DNA of 64,000 nt from Stenotrophomonas rhizophila (GTDB lineage Bacteria; Pseudomonadota; Gammaproteobacteria; Xanthomonadales; Xanthomonadaceae): contig NZ_CP007597.1 in assembly GCF_000661955.1 (NCBI RefSeq), positions 4,549,228 to 4,613,227 of the forward strand, written 5' to 3'. Position numbers and translations under genes: made by a program. Position 1 is the first letter of the stretch, and the number at the start of each line of letters is the position of its first letter. This document shows positions 15,929-27,364 of this stretch, one piece after another. The notes below the pieces were generated by a model. That model saw only the letters and a list, made by a program, of their open reading frames with translations. It had not been told where the DNA came from and made no database searches.

Positions 15929-16074
15929 GCGCCAAGAGCTCATTAGTGGGGCCGGGATACCCGGGGACAGGTAGCCCATGATCAGCGGTGCATGACACCG
16001 CAGGAACCTCCAAGCTTATACCAATCCTGAGCGCCTGCGCATCACTGTGGCAGGCGTTCAGGCGTTATTCCTAC

Positions 16075-17274
16075 TTACTTCAGGTTGATGATTTTCTTGG
16101 CATCCGCCTGATTCTTCACACCCTTGGCCAAGGCCTGCTGGGCAGCCTGCTTGGCTTCGGGGATGCGACCTTCGGCATGCAAAACGCGTGCCAGATTCAA
16201 GTAGGTTTCACCGTCCTTGGAGAGCGGAGCGGCCTTCTGCCACGCTTCGATCGCCTTCGGCACCTCGTCGGAATAGTAGTAGGACTGGGCCAGGGCCAGG
16301 TAAACCTGGTAATCCGGCTTCAGGATGCCCTTCTGCAATCCCTCGTTGATGACCGCGATGACGTCCTTTTCCTTGTTCTCGGTATTGGCGTAGATCGAGT
16401 ACAGCTGCTTGTACTCGCGCTCTTCGGTGAGCTGGCCGGCTGCACGCAGCTTGTCCATCACCGCGGCGGCCTTGTCCATCTGATCGGCCTGCATGTACAT
16501 GCTGGCCAGGTTCAGCTGGGCTTTCTTGTCGTTCGGGTTGCGCGCGACGATGCCTTCGGCCTGCTTGACCGCTTCACCGGTCTGGCCGGCTTCGGCCATG
16601 GCGGCCATCAGCAGCTGGTTCCAGTTGTCCTTGGGCTCGGCGGCGCCGGCGATGGCCTGCTGCAGCACCGGGATGGCCTCGGCGTAGCGCTGGGTCTGGT
16701 ACAGGGCCTGGCCCTTGATCACCAGCTCTTCGGGCTTGGTCGACTTGGTTTCGGCGAAGTACTTGTCCAGCGTGGCCAGACCGGCGGCGGTTTCGTCGTC
16801 CTGCAGCTGGAGCTGGGCCAGCATCAGCAGCGACTGGTAGTGGCCGTTGTTGTCCAGGCCGTTGAACTGCAGCACCTGCTGCAGGTACTTCTTGGCCGCG
16901 ACGTTGTCTTCGGTCTGGTAGGCCGCCTGCGAGGCCAGCTGCGCGGCCAGCGACTTGTCATAGTCGTTGGCGGCGCTGTTGGCCAGGATTTCATCGGCCA
17001 GCGTGCGGGTCTCGGGGAACTTCTGGTCGTTGTAGGTGTCAATCAGCTTCTGCAGCTTGCTGCCAAGCTTGGCCGAGGACTTGCCATCCGGCTCCTGGCG
17101 GGTCGCCTGCGGATACAGCGGCTCGGCCTTGGTGGCCTTGTTCTTGCCACCGCGGCGCTCATTGTTGCGTTCAGCCGAACGCGACTGGGCAAACGCATCG
17201 GTGACCATGACGCCACCGATGGCGGTCGCGATGAGGACGGAAAGGACGGCGTGCTTTGAGTTGCTGAAAATCAT
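16075..17274 (-). CDS. Secreted tetratricopeptide-repeat protein
   Basis: 399 residues. A signal peptide (about 1-29, cut after DAFAQ) is followed by a basic, Asn/Arg/Lys-rich linker, then an all-helical region of TPR-like pairs from about 70 to the end (for example the LASMYMQADQMDKAAAVMD and LNLARVLHAEGRIPEAKQA repeats). GAGGTG lies just before the ATG. It presumably acts as a periplasmic protein-binding scaffold. Its gene is just upstream of tonB in the same direction, 146 bases away, so it may be co-expressed with the Ton system; no function can be named. Confidence 0.82.
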   Translation of the reverse strand: MIFSNSKHAVLSVLIATAIGGVMVTDAFAQSRSAERNNERRGGKNKATKAEPLYPQATRQEPDGKSSAKLGSKLQKLIDTYNDQKFPETRTLADEILANSAANDYDKSLAAQLASQAAYQTEDNVAAKKYLQQVLQFNGLDNNGHYQSLLMLAQLQLQDDETAAGLATLDKYFAETKSTKPEELVIKGQALYQTQRYAEAIPVLQQAIAGAAEPKDNWNQLLMAAMAEAGQTGEAVKQAEGIVARNPNDKKAQLNLASMYMQADQMDKAAAVMDKLRAAGQLTEEREYKQLYSIYANTENKEKDVIAVINEGLQKGILKPDYQVYLALAQSYYYSDEVPKAIEAWQKAAPLSKDGETYLNLARVLHAEGRIPEAKQAAQQALAKGVKNQADAKKIINLK

Positions 17275-17406
17275 CTTTCACCTCGATCGAACCGCCGCAG
17301 CGGCATCAAAACGGACTGTCAGAAAAATCTGAGCCGCCAAACGTATCAGAAACTCATGGCGTGAGAAATCGTTTCCGATGCTGCAATACAGCATCTTTTG
17401 GTCGTA

Positions 17407-18213
17407 TCAACCGCACTTCGGCCTGCGTCCTGCGGCTTGGGCCTGCTGGTATACCCCACTCAGGGCCGGCGCGTCACGCTGCAGTTCGCGGATGCGGTTG
17501 GCCGGATCGGGGTGGGTGGACAGCCATTGCGGGGATCGCCCGCCACTGGCGGCCATCATGTTCTGCCACAGGTTGACCGCCTGGCCCGGATCAAAGCCGG
17601 CCTCGGCCATCAGCCGCTGGCCCACCACGTCGGCCTCGCTTTCCTGGGTCCGTGACCCCGGCAGCAGGAAGGCCGTCTGCGCGGTCATGCCGCCCAGCTG
17701 GTTGACCGTGCCGGCGGCGCCATCGCCGTAGGCAGCCCCGGCCAGCGCGCCCAGCACGGCCAGGCCGGTCTGCGCGCCCATCTGGCGCGTCAGGCGCTCC
17801 TCGTGGTGGCGCGAGATGACATGGCCAATCTCGTGGCCGATCACGGCCGCCAGCTGGTCCTGGTTCTTGGCCACGGTGAGGATGCCGGTATTGACCCCCA
17901 CCTTGCCGCCGGGCAGGGCAAAGGCATTGGGTTCGGCGTCAACGAAGACCGCAGTTTCCCACCGTACGCCTCGGTACTGTGGCGGCAGCTGCGCGACCAG
18001 CGCATTGACCACGCACTGCACGTAGCCATTCTGCCGACCGTCGGTGCTGACCTTTTCCTTCTGCTTGGTCTCGTTGAATGCCTGCGCGCCTAACTGGTCC
18101 AGCTCGGCCTGCGACACACCGCCCACCATCTGCCGGCGGCCGGTGGGTGAGGTGGTGGTGGCACATGCGCTGACCAGCAGCGCCAACGCGACCCCGAACA
18201 GCACTGGTTTCAT
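17407..18213 (-). CDS. M48-family metalloprotease lipoprotein
   Basis: 268 residues. A lipoprotein signal ends at LVSAC with Cys17 as the lipidation site. The zinc motif HEIGH is at residues 127-131, followed downstream by the glutamate-bearing ESEADVVGQRLM segment typical of M48 (Ste24/HtpX/LoiP-like) proteases. It is expected at the periplasmic face, involved in envelope protein quality control. It lies 72 bases after the CPBP protease gene, both on the minus strand. Confidence 0.92.
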   Translation of the reverse strand: MKPVLFGVALALLVSACATTTSPTGRRQMVGGVSQAELDQLGAQAFNETKQKEKVSTDGRQNGYVQCVVNALVAQLPPQYRGVRWETAVFVDAEPNAFALPGGKVGVNTGILTVAKNQDQLAAVIGHEIGHVISRHHEERLTRQMGAQTGLAVLGALAGAAYGDGAAGTVNQLGGMTAQTAFLLPGSRTQESEADVVGQRLMAEAGFDPGQAVNLWQNMMAASGGRSPQWLSTHPDPANRIRELQRDAPALSGVYQQAQAAGRRPKCG

Positions 18214-18285
18214 CGAAGCTCCCCCGTGTTCATGTGCCCAGTGTGGAACTGCGCGCCGTAAATTTTCGTCAAGCGAAGCGGTGGA

Positions 18286-19140
18286 TCAGTGAAGGCCCAA
18301 AAACACCAGTGCGGCCAGGGCGATGGCGTTGTTCAGGCCGTGCGCCACGATCGGCGCCCACAGGGTGCCGGTGCGCTGGTACAGCCATGCAAAGGCCGCG
18401 CCCATGCCGCCGTACACCAGCCAAAGCTGCGCGATCTCCAGCGGGCCGTTGGCGCTGGTGCCGGGAATTTCATGCACCAGCGCGAAGGCCAGACTGCTCA
18501 GCAGCACGCCCAGCCAGATCCGACCGGCCTTCCACAAGCGCCCGAACAGCACGCGGCGGAACAGCAGTTCTTCGTAGGCGGGGGCGAGCACGATGGCGAA
18601 CACGGCCAGGAACCACGGGAAACGGCTGAGCGCCTGTTCCATCAAGGCCAGGTTGGTGGGAACCGGTTCAATGCCGGCCTGCTTGGCCAGATAGGCGATC
18701 AGGTTGCTGCCGATCACCACGCCGGTGGCCACCAGCAGGGTCCAGCCCCAGGTCGAGGGACGGCGTGCGGCCTGCATCGAGGCATGCCGTTCGGCGGCGT
18801 CGGCACGACGTCGCAGGAAATACAGCAGAAGGGCGGCGCCGCCGGTGGCGATCAACGCCATCAGGATCTGCGCCAGGGCGCCGGGCTGGCCCAGTTGCTG
18901 GGACAGCGCGCCGGTATCGAGGGGAGTGCCATCGCGTGCTGCCTGTGCACCCACCACGGCACCGCGATACAGGCCCCAGGCCAGTCCACTGATCAGGCTG
19001 AGCCCGAACAGCGCGACGACAGCAATGCCCAGGTCGATGAAGAAGCCGGCAACGGGGGAACCGCTCTTGCCGCCGGAGGCCGACGGCGAGGCAGGGGGCA
19101 ACGGGGGCGTGGCGGTGGACGCCGGTGCGGTAGCAGACAT
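18286..19140 (-). CDS. CPBP-family intramembrane protease
   Basis: 284 residues, many hydrophobic segments, with an N-terminal Pro/Ala/Ser-rich tail of ~30 residues. The CPBP/Abi hallmarks are EELLFRR (near residue 190), FALVHE and HGLNNA near the C-terminus, forming the glutamate/histidine active site of glutamic intramembrane proteases related to Rce1. The bacterial substrates are generally unknown; relatives act in peptide maturation or self-immunity to bacteriocins. It lies well away from the peptide cluster and next to gyrB, so no link is claimed. Confidence 0.9.
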   Translation of the reverse strand: MSATAPASTATPPLPPASPSASGGKSGSPVAGFFIDLGIAVVALFGLSLISGLAWGLYRGAVVGAQAARDGTPLDTGALSQQLGQPGALAQILMALIATGGAALLLYFLRRRADAAERHASMQAARRPSTWGWTLLVATGVVIGSNLIAYLAKQAGIEPVPTNLALMEQALSRFPWFLAVFAIVLAPAYEELLFRRVLFGRLWKAGRIWLGVLLSSLAFALVHEIPGTSANGPLEIAQLWLVYGGMGAAFAWLYQRTGTLWAPIVAHGLNNAIALAALVFLGLH

Positions 19141-19213
19141 CGGATTCCTGGCAGCAGAAGACGTTGGCCGGCCCGCCTGCAGTGCGCAGGCGGCCGACCG
19201 TGTCCCGATTGTG

Positions 19214-21748
<2,535 letters not shown>

Positions 21749-21782
21749 TTATACCAGCCGGGCGCATGCGCCCTCCCGACCA

Positions 21783-22880
21783 CTATGGCACAGGCTGGAC
21801 CTGCCCATGTTCCACGTGGAACCGGGTGATATCGGTTGCGTCGTGCAGCGCCGCCGGGGTCTCGGTGGCGGTGATGAATATCTGCGCGGGCCCGGACTTC
21901 AACCGGTCCAGAACCCGGGCCTGGTGGTTGCGATCCAGTTCGGAGGACAAGTCGTCCAGTGCGATCACCGGCCATTCGCCGCGCTGCTCGGCGTAGTCCT
22001 CGGCCTGGGCCAACAGGCAGGTCAATGCGGTGAGTTTGGCCTGGCCGCGGGACAAGGCGTCGCGGCCTGGAATGCTGGCGAAGCCCACGCTCCAGTCCGC
22101 CCGGTGCGGGCCGACGGAGGTGTAGCCGGCCATGCGGTCGCGTTCCCGGGCGAGCAACAGGGCATCGGACAGGGACACCTCCTGTTTGCGCCAGCCCGGG
22201 CTCAGCGTCATCGACTGTATGCCCAGGTTCGGTGCCAGCACCTGGGCCAACGCGGTGGCCCGGTCCTGCAGCCGCTCGAGGTAATGCTGGCGGCGCGTGG
22301 TCAGCGGTTCTCCCGCTTCGGCCAGCTCGTGGTCCCAGGCGTCCAGTGCATGGGCGTTGCCCCCTTGCTTGAGCAGGGCGTTGCGCTGCTTCAGTGCCCG
22401 CGAGTAGCGCCGCCACAATGCCAGGAAGTCTGGTTCCACGTGGAACAAACCCCAATCGAGGAAGCGACGGCGCGGTTCGCCACCGCCGCTGACCAAGGCA
22501 TGGCTGCCGGGCTCGAAGGTCACCACGGCCAGCGCAGCGCAAAGGTTTCCCAGCTGCGCAACGTCTTCGCCATCGAGCCGACCCTTCCATTCCTGCCCGC
22601 TGTGACGCAGCCCGGCCTTGCGCCGCGTGGAACTTGGTGCGCCTTCGCGGCATTCGTCCCACTCCACGAAGACTTCCAGCGCGTCCTGTCCTTCGCGCAC
22701 CAGGCCGTCGCGCACCCGTCCGCGGAAACTACGCCCGTACGCCATCACATGCAGGGCCTCCAGCACGCTGGTCTTGCCGGCACCGTTGTCACCGGTAATC
22801 AGGTTGATGCCCGGCTCGGGGGCCAGTTCCACGAGGTCAAAGCGGCGAACCTGGTGCAGGGACAAGCGGCGGATGTGCAT
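21783..22880 (-). CDS. recF: DNA replication and repair protein RecF
   Basis: 365 residues from the ATG at 22880; a GTG four codons upstream is the alternative. The SMC-like ATPase core is seen as GDNGAGKTS (about 31-38), the signature segment LSRGQAKLT and the Walker B VIALDDLSSELD. RecF helps load RecA at gapped DNA and stalled forks together with RecO and RecR. Two parS-like sites lie inside the coding sequence (22432-22447 and 21808-21823), so the gene also carries segregation sites. Confidence 0.96.
   Translation of the reverse strand: MHIRRLSLHQVRRFDLVELAPEPGINLITGDNGAGKTSVLEALHVMAYGRSFRGRVRDGLVREGQDALEVFVEWDECREGAPSSTRRKAGLRHSGQEWKGRLDGEDVAQLGNLCAALAVVTFEPGSHALVSGGGEPRRRFLDWGLFHVEPDFLALWRRYSRALKQRNALLKQGGNAHALDAWDHELAEAGEPLTTRRQHYLERLQDRATALAQVLAPNLGIQSMTLSPGWRKQEVSLSDALLLARERDRMAGYTSVGPHRADWSVGFASIPGRDALSRGQAKLTALTCLLAQAEDYAEQRGEWPVIALDDLSSELDRNHQARVLDRLKSGPAQIFITATETPAALHDATDITRFHVEHGQVQPVP
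21808..21823. other. parS-like centromere site 1
   Basis: TGTTCCACGTGGAACC differs from the classic palindromic ParB site TGTTCCACGTGGAACA only at the last base. It lies at the 3' end of recF. Confidence 0.8.
22432..22447. other. parS-like centromere site 2
   Basis: GGTTCCACGTGGAACA differs from the classic ParB site at the first base only. It is inside recF. Confidence 0.8.
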
Positions 22881-22948
22881 GCAGTCAATCACGGCCGCAC
22901 AAGGCGGCAGTCGGGTAGGGGCAATCGATCAGCTTACTGCATCGGGTG

Positions 22949-22964
22949 TGTTTCACGTGGGCCG
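22949..22964. other. Degenerate parS-like site 3
   Basis: TGTTTCACGTGGGCCG keeps the left half and core of the ParB site but has lost the right half. Probably weak or a relic. Confidence 0.4.
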
Positions 22965-23056
22965 CGGGGTGAACGCGCTTCCTGCTCCCCCGATCCACGT
23001 CGATCCACCAGCGCAGGGCACGGAGCCGCCCGCCACATGGCCACGCAGCACCGTGA

Positions 23057-23178
23057 ATTTCTTGAAATCTGGCGGCCGGGCAGGGCGGCAGGCCTGCAGA
23101 TTTCAAGAAAATTGATGGGTTTTTGCCTGGCCCTTCGGGGGGCCGATTACTGCAGCGGGTAAATTCTTTGAAATCTGC
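23057..23178. repeat. Three copies of a TTGAAATCTG repeat
   Basis: Copies at 23057-23071 (plus), 23097-23112 (inverted) and 23162-23178 (plus, one extra T). The first two form a 15-base inverted repeat around a G+C-rich centre. The repeats sit just before the DnaA-box cluster, like binding sites of an origin-associated protein. Confidence 0.6.
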
Positions 23179-23236
23179 TGCACTGGACCCGGCATGCCTA
23201 TTCAGATCTGGCCAAATACGGTGCGGCTGCATTTCG

Positions 23237-23328
23237 CTGTCCACAGAGGCTCTGTATGACTTATGCACAACTCATGTACGAGCTGTGGATAAAAACAGGC
23301 CCAAAACCCGCCTTGAAAGATATCCACA
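23237..23328. other. DnaA-box cluster between recF and dnaN
   Basis: One perfect box (TGTGGATAA, 23284-23292, reverse orientation), TTATGCACA (23261-23269, one mismatch), ATATCCACA (23320-23328, one mismatch) and a weaker CTGTCCACA (23237-23245). An A+T-rich tract follows at about 23378-23470 and could be an unwinding element. Confidence 0.65.
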
Positions 23329-23679
23329 GGATCACCCCCAGCCTCAGGGGGCCTTATGTAGGGGGTTTCAGGCCTAACATTCCCTTGAATTTCAATAAGA
23401 TAAGGTACTTTTCAACCAAATCTGGCCCTACCACCACCACCTAGCTTTAGATTTATATACAGTTTTTAAAGCATAGAGCAGTGATCCGGACAGGCAAACG
23501 AGCCGTCGGCATGGAACGCGAAAGCAAGGCTTCGGAGCAGGGGAAACCTCTGCGCGATGCGTCGGGTCTGCCGACGTCGAAACTTGGTGCGAACAGCCCT
23601 GTCGCGAGTCGTTGATCAACGCTTTCGACGGCAGCCACCAACCAGGATCCAAACCGCTGCCCGTTACCTTGAAACGCAA

Positions 23680-23695
23680 TGCTCCACGTGGAACA
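23680..23695. other. parS-like centromere site 4
   Basis: TGCTCCACGTGGAACA matches the classic ParB site except at the third base. It overlaps the T-run of the dnaN terminator. Confidence 0.8.
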
Positions 23696-23700
23696 AAAAA

Positions 23701-23723
23701 AAGCCCGGCACTTGGCCGGGCTT
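23701..23723 (-). terminator. Rho-independent terminator after dnaN
   Basis: AAGCCCGGC (23701-23709) pairs with GCCGGGCTT (23715-23723) over 9 bp with a 5-base loop. On the minus strand eight T's follow (A's at 23695-23702). It ends dnaN transcription, so recF and gyrB must use their own promoter. parS-like sites flank it on both sides. Confidence 0.9.
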
Positions 23724-23735
23724 CTTCAACACATC

Positions 23736-23751
23736 GGTTCCACGTGGAACC
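23736..23751. other. parS-like centromere site 5
   Basis: GGTTCCACGTGGAACC is a perfect 16-base palindrome with the full ParB-site core, ten bases after the dnaN stop codon. Confidence 0.8.
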
Positions 23752-23761
23752 ATGCGTCAGG

Positions 23762-24862
23762 TCAGAGACGCAGCGGCATCACCACATGACGCGACTTCTC
23801 GCTGCTGGCCTCACGGACCAGGGCAGAGGAGTTCGAATCACGCAGCTGGATGACGACGTGCTCATCGCGCAGTGCCGACAACGCGTCCAGCAGGTAGTTC
23901 ACGTTGAAGCCGATGGCCAGGTCGCTGACCGTGGTGTCGGCTTCGATCTCTTCCTGGGCTTCTTCCTGCTCCGGGTTGTGCGCGCTGATCTTCAGGTTGC
24001 CCGGCGAGACTTCCACGCGGATACCGCGGTACTTCTCGTTGGACAGGATCGCGGCGCGCTGCAGCGAGGCCCGCAGTGCTTCGCGGTCGACCTTCACTTC
24101 ACGGTCGGCACCGATCGGGATCACTGCCTCGTAATCCGGGAAGCGGCCATCGATGAGCTTCGAGGTGAAGGTCACATCGTCGCGCTTGACCCGCACGTGG
24201 CTGCGACCGACTTCCAGCTCGATCTCGCGATCGCCGCTTTCCAGCAGACGCTGCAGTTCGGTCACGCCCTTGCGCGGCACGATGATCTGACGCTTGGCGC
24301 CGCTGGCTTTTTCCAGCTCGGTTTCGCACAGCGCCAGGCGGTGTCCGTCAGTGGCGACGGTCCGCAGGGCATCGCCGCGCAGATCGAACAGCAGGCCGTT
24401 GAGGTAGTAGCGCACGTCCTGCTGGGCCATCGCGAACGCAGTGCGCTCGATCAGTTCCTTCAGGGTGGCTTCGCCGATGGCCACACGCTCGGTGGCTTCG
24501 ACTTCGTCCACAGACGGGAAGTCGTTGGCCGGCAGGGTTGCCAGGGTGAATCGGCTGCGGCCTGCCTGCACGGTGATCTTGTCACCGGTCTGCGAGACGG
24601 TGATCCGGCTGCCGTCGGGCAGGGCGCGGATGATCTCGAACAACTTGCGGGCGGGGATGGTGGTCTCGCCGTCCTGGGCATCTTCCACCGCGATCCGCGA
24701 CACCATTTCCACTTCCAGGTCCGTACCGGTCAGCGACAGCTGCCCGTTCTGCACCTGGACCAGGAAATTTGCCAGAACCGGCAGGGTCTGGCGGCGTTCG
24801 ACCACGTTGACGACTTGTGCCAACGGCTTGAGAAAGGCTTCGCGCTGCAGTGTGAAACGCAT
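23762..24862 (-). CDS. dnaN: DNA polymerase III beta subunit (sliding clamp)
   Basis: 366 residues, the usual length, three repeated clamp domains; the protein begins MRFTLQREAFLKPL and ends with the conserved VVMPLRL. The dimeric ring tethers DNA polymerase III and other enzymes to DNA. It follows dnaA after a 276-base gap that carries DnaA boxes, and is closed by a strong terminator. Confidence 0.98.
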   Translation of the reverse strand: MRFTLQREAFLKPLAQVVNVVERRQTLPVLANFLVQVQNGQLSLTGTDLEVEMVSRIAVEDAQDGETTIPARKLFEIIRALPDGSRITVSQTGDKITVQAGRSRFTLATLPANDFPSVDEVEATERVAIGEATLKELIERTAFAMAQQDVRYYLNGLLFDLRGDALRTVATDGHRLALCETELEKASGAKRQIIVPRKGVTELQRLLESGDREIELEVGRSHVRVKRDDVTFTSKLIDGRFPDYEAVIPIGADREVKVDREALRASLQRAAILSNEKYRGIRVEVSPGNLKISAHNPEQEEAQEEIEADTTVSDLAIGFNVNYLLDALSALRDEHVVIQLRDSNSSALVREASSEKSRHVVMPLRL

Positions 24863-25138
24863 GTGGTTCCGTGCCCCTATGCTTTAAAAAAATATGGAAT
24901 AAATCAAAAGCTTGGTGGTGATGGTAGGAACAGAATCGCTGGAAAACACAGCTAAGTCTTTGTAAACAAAGAGGTTTCAGAGCCTGAAACCCTCTGCACT
25001 ACTAACCCTCGGGGGGAGGGTGAAGCTGTGGATAAATCACCCGGGAAATTTACCCGATTTCTTATCCACACCCTGTCCCCTGCTTGCTACCGGATTCTGC
25101 ACCGTTTTATGCGATGACGCCTGTGCGGCGTGCATGCA
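24863..25138. other. Probable oriC between dnaA and dnaN
   Basis: 276 bases without a gene. Two perfect DnaA boxes face each other: TGTGGATAA (25027-25035) and TTATCCACA (25062-25070). An A+T-rich tract lies at about 24883-24910, next to dnaN. Two stems are visible: CTTTG/CAAAG around 24957-24970 and a bulged AGAGGTTTCAG/CTGAAACCCTCT stem around 24969-24994. The dnaA-dnaN gap is where the Xanthomonas origin was placed experimentally. Confidence 0.75.
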
Positions 25139-26473
25139 TCATTCGCTCAACTTCCGGATCAGCTTGTCCCAGTCTTCCCGCAACTTGCCGTCGGCTTCCA
25201 TCAACGTCCGGATCTGACGGCAGGCATGCAGCACCGTGGTGTGGTCCCGGCCGGCAAAGGCATCGCCGATTTCCGGCAGGCTGTGCTCGGTGAGTTCCTT
25301 GGTCAGCGCCATGGCTACCTGGCGCGGACGGGCCAGCGACCGGGTCCGACGCTTGGACAGCAGATCCTTGATCTGCAGCCCGTAGTAGTCGGCCACGGTT
25401 TTCTGGATGTTGGGAATGCTGATCGCCTGCTGCTGGGCGCGCAGCAGGTCGCGCAGGGTTTCCTGCGCAAAATCAGTGGTGATCGCACGGCCGGTGAAGT
25501 TGGCGCGTGCGGCCAGGGTATTCAGCGCACCCTCGAGGTCGCGGACATTGGAGCGCATCTTCTTGGCAATCAGAAACGCCACATCGTCGGGAATCTCGGT
25601 GCCACGCTCACGTGCCTTGGCCAGCACGATCGCGGCGCGGGTCTCGAAGTCCGGCGGTTCGATGGCCACCGACAGGCCCCAGGCCAGGCGCGACTTGAGC
25701 CGTGCTTCCAGGCCCTCGACTTCGCGCGGGTACCGGTCGCAGGTCAGGATGATCTGCTGCTTGCCGTCGAACAGGGCATTGAACGTATGGAAGAACTCTT
25801 CCTGGGTACGGTCCTTGCCGGCGAAGAACTGGATGTCATCGATCAGCAGCGCGTCCACCTGCTGGAACTGGCGCTTGAACTGATCCATGGTTTTTTCCTG
25901 CAACGCCCGGATCATCGCGCTGAAGAACTGTTCCGAGCGCAGGTACAGGACCTTGGCAGCCGGATTGGCCTGGCGCATTGCATTGCCGGCCGCGAACATC
26001 AGGTGGGTCTTGCCCAGGCCGGTGCCGCCGTACAGCAGCAGCGGGTTGTGCGCCCGGTCACCCGGTTTCTGCGCCGCCTGGAACGCCGCGGCCAGGCCCA
26101 GCTGGTTGCTGCGGCCTTCCACGAAGTTGGCGAAGGTGTAGTGCGAATCCAGGTTGCCGGCGAACGGCACCAGCGGTTCGGCCGCCACGGCCGGGGCGCT
26201 GAAGCTCGGATTCGGCGCAATCTGCGCCTCCACGGCCCGCGGACGCGAGCCGATTTCAAGAAAAACGTCGCCGAAACCGGCGAAGTGCGCCAGCAGTTCC
26301 TTGATGCGCGGCAGGTACAGCTCGCGCACCTGGTCGACAATGAAGGCGTTTGGCGCATAAAGCACCAGGCTGTCCACGCGCAGATCGGCCTGCAGTGGCT
26401 TCAACCAGGTGTGAACATCCTCGGGCGGGAACTCCGCTTCGAGGCGTTCGAGACAACGGGACCAGGCATCCAT
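25139..26473 (-). CDS. dnaA: Chromosomal replication initiator DnaA
   Basis: 444 residues from the MDAWSRC start at 26473. Domain I (about 1-85) is followed by a short Pro/Ala-rich linker; domain III has Walker [10 protein letters not shown] near residue 148, Walker B LLIDDIQF, and the arginine-finger region; domain IV has the DNA-binding signature [14 protein letters not shown] near residue 404. It binds DnaA boxes and opens the origin. DnaA boxes upstream of its own start suggest autoregulation. Confidence 0.98.
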   Translation of the reverse strand: MDAWSRCLERLEAEFPPEDVHTWLKPLQADLRVDSLVLYAPNAFIVDQVRELYLPRIKELLAHFAGFGDVFLEIGSRPRAVEAQIAPNPSFSAPAVAAEPLVPFAGNLDSHYTFANFVEGRSNQLGLAAAFQAAQKPGDRAHNPLLLYGGTGLGKTHLMFAAGNAMRQANPAAKVLYLRSEQFFSAMIRALQEKTMDQFKRQFQQVDALLIDDIQFFAGKDRTQEEFFHTFNALFDGKQQIILTCDRYPREVEGLEARLKSRLAWGLSVAIEPPDFETRAAIVLAKARERGTEIPDDVAFLIAKKMRSNVRDLEGALNTLAARANFTGRAITTDFAQETLRDLLRAQQQAISIPNIQKTVADYYGLQIKDLLSKRRTRSLARPRQVAMALTKELTEHSLPEIGDAFAGRDHTTVLHACRQIRTLMEADGKLREDWDKLIRKLSE

Positions 26474-26726
26474 CGGCAATAATCGTCTGGGGCCAGCGTA
26501 CAGGCGTAGGAAACCGCCGCACCGCAGGCCGGAAGGAGGGAAGAATGGATGGCGCAGACTACCACCGACGAGGGGGGCCGGGAATGGTTGTCCCAAAGTT
26601 ATTCACAAAATGATCCACAGCTATTGCACAGCCGGATGAAATCCCGTAGTGCCAGACACTTGACGGCACCTTGGTCAGGTCTATAGAATTTCCGGTTCTT
26701 TCCGTCCCCTTCATATAGAGGCCCGC
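26474..26726. promoter_or_regulatory. dnaA-rpmH divergent control region with DnaA boxes
   Basis: 253 bases between the divergent dnaA and rpmH genes. Near-consensus DnaA boxes are TTATTCACA (26599-26607) and TGATCCACA (26611-26619), one mismatch each, with a poorer TATTGCACA at 26622-26630. They probably serve dnaA autoregulation and may add to the origin. Confidence 0.7.
26660..26687 (+). promoter_or_regulatory. Sigma-70-type promoter of rpmH-rnpA-yidC
   Basis: TTGACG (26660-26665) and TATAGA (26682-26687) are separated by 16 bases; the start of rpmH is 40 bases further on. Both hexamers match consensus at five of six positions. Confidence 0.8.
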
Positions 26727-26867
26727 ATGGCCACCAAGCGCACTTTCCAACCCAGCAACCTCAAGCGTAAGCGCGACCATGGCTTCCGTGCCCGTATGAA
26801 GACCGCTGACGGCCGCAAGATCCTGTCGCGTCGCCGCGCCAAGGGCCGTAAAGTCCTGAGCGCTTGA
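26727..26867 (+). CDS. rpmH: 50S ribosomal protein L34
   Basis: 46 residues, [20 protein letters not shown] at the start and a very basic C-terminus ending in KGRKVLSA, the typical L34. A structural protein of the large ribosomal subunit. The stop lies five bases before the rnpA ATG, so the two genes are coupled. Too short for many gene finders, but unmistakable. Confidence 0.97.
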   Translation: MATKRTFQPSNLKRKRDHGFRARMKTADGRKILSRRRAKGRKVLSA

Positions 26868-26872
26868 TTGCA

Positions 26873-27364
26873 ATGCCGCTTCCCGCGGCAGACGCAATCC
26901 TGACTGTGAGCAGTTCCGACCCGCGCAAGCGATTTCCTCGCTCTGCGCGGGTTCGTACGCGTGCCGAATATACAACGGTCTTCAACGGCGCCCGCCGTGT
27001 GTCCGATCCGCTGATGACCCTGCACTGGCTGAAGAGCGATACGCCAGCCAGGTTGGGTCTCGCCGTGTCGCGCAAAGTCGATCCCCGAGCCGTGGGTCGC
27101 AACCGAGTGAAGCGTGTGCTGCGCGATGCCACACGCCACCTACGGCCGTGGATGAGTGCCGGCGATTTTGTCGTCGTTGCCCGTAGCGCCGCCCGTACCG
27201 CCAGCAATGCAGACATCCGTCAGGCCTTTGAACGCCTGCTGCGCCGCCTTGGCGCATTGCCCATGCCGGGCGCGGACGGCACAATGCCGCCGCCCCTGGG
27301 CGTTGCACCCCTTTCCCAGTCCGAGCCGGCCTCACCTGCCGGCCCCGTCGAGCCTGCCCGCTGA
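26873..27364 (+). CDS. rnpA: Ribonuclease P protein component
   Basis: 163 residues from the ATG at 26873. The family core runs from about [13 protein letters not shown] to LLRRLG, with the RNR motif AVGRNRVKR that binds the RNA subunit. It helps the catalytic RNA process tRNA 5' ends. The last ~38 residues (from ALPMPG) are a Pro/Ala-rich tail not needed by the fold; E. coli RnpA is only 119 residues. The stop overlaps the yidC start (TGATG), and no yidD gene lies between as in many gammaproteobacteria. Confidence 0.95.
   Translation: MPLPAADAILTVSSSDPRKRFPRSARVRTRAEYTTVFNGARRVSDPLMTLHWLKSDTPARLGLAVSRKVDPRAVGRNRVKRVLRDATRHLRPWMSAGDFVVVARSAARTASNADIRQAFERLLRRLGALPMPGADGTMPPPLGVAPLSQSEPASPAGPVEPAR

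Larger units (their letters stand above)
22881..23761. other. recF-dnaN gene-free region, origin-like
   Basis: About 880 bases with no gene. It holds, left to right: a degenerate parS site (22949-22964), three copies of a TTGAAATCTG repeat (23057-23178), a DnaA-box cluster (23237-23328), an A+T-rich tract (about 23378-23470) and the dnaN terminator between two parS sites (23680-23751). This is the make-up of a replication or segregation control region. Confidence 0.7.

Noticed and set aside
16032..16056. Terminator after the TPR gene
   Set aside because: CGCCTGC/GCAGGCG stem exists but no T-run follows on the minus strand.
22620..22640. Sixth parS site inside recF (CGCGTGGAAC)
   Set aside because: Only one half-site is present and the core CACGTG is broken.
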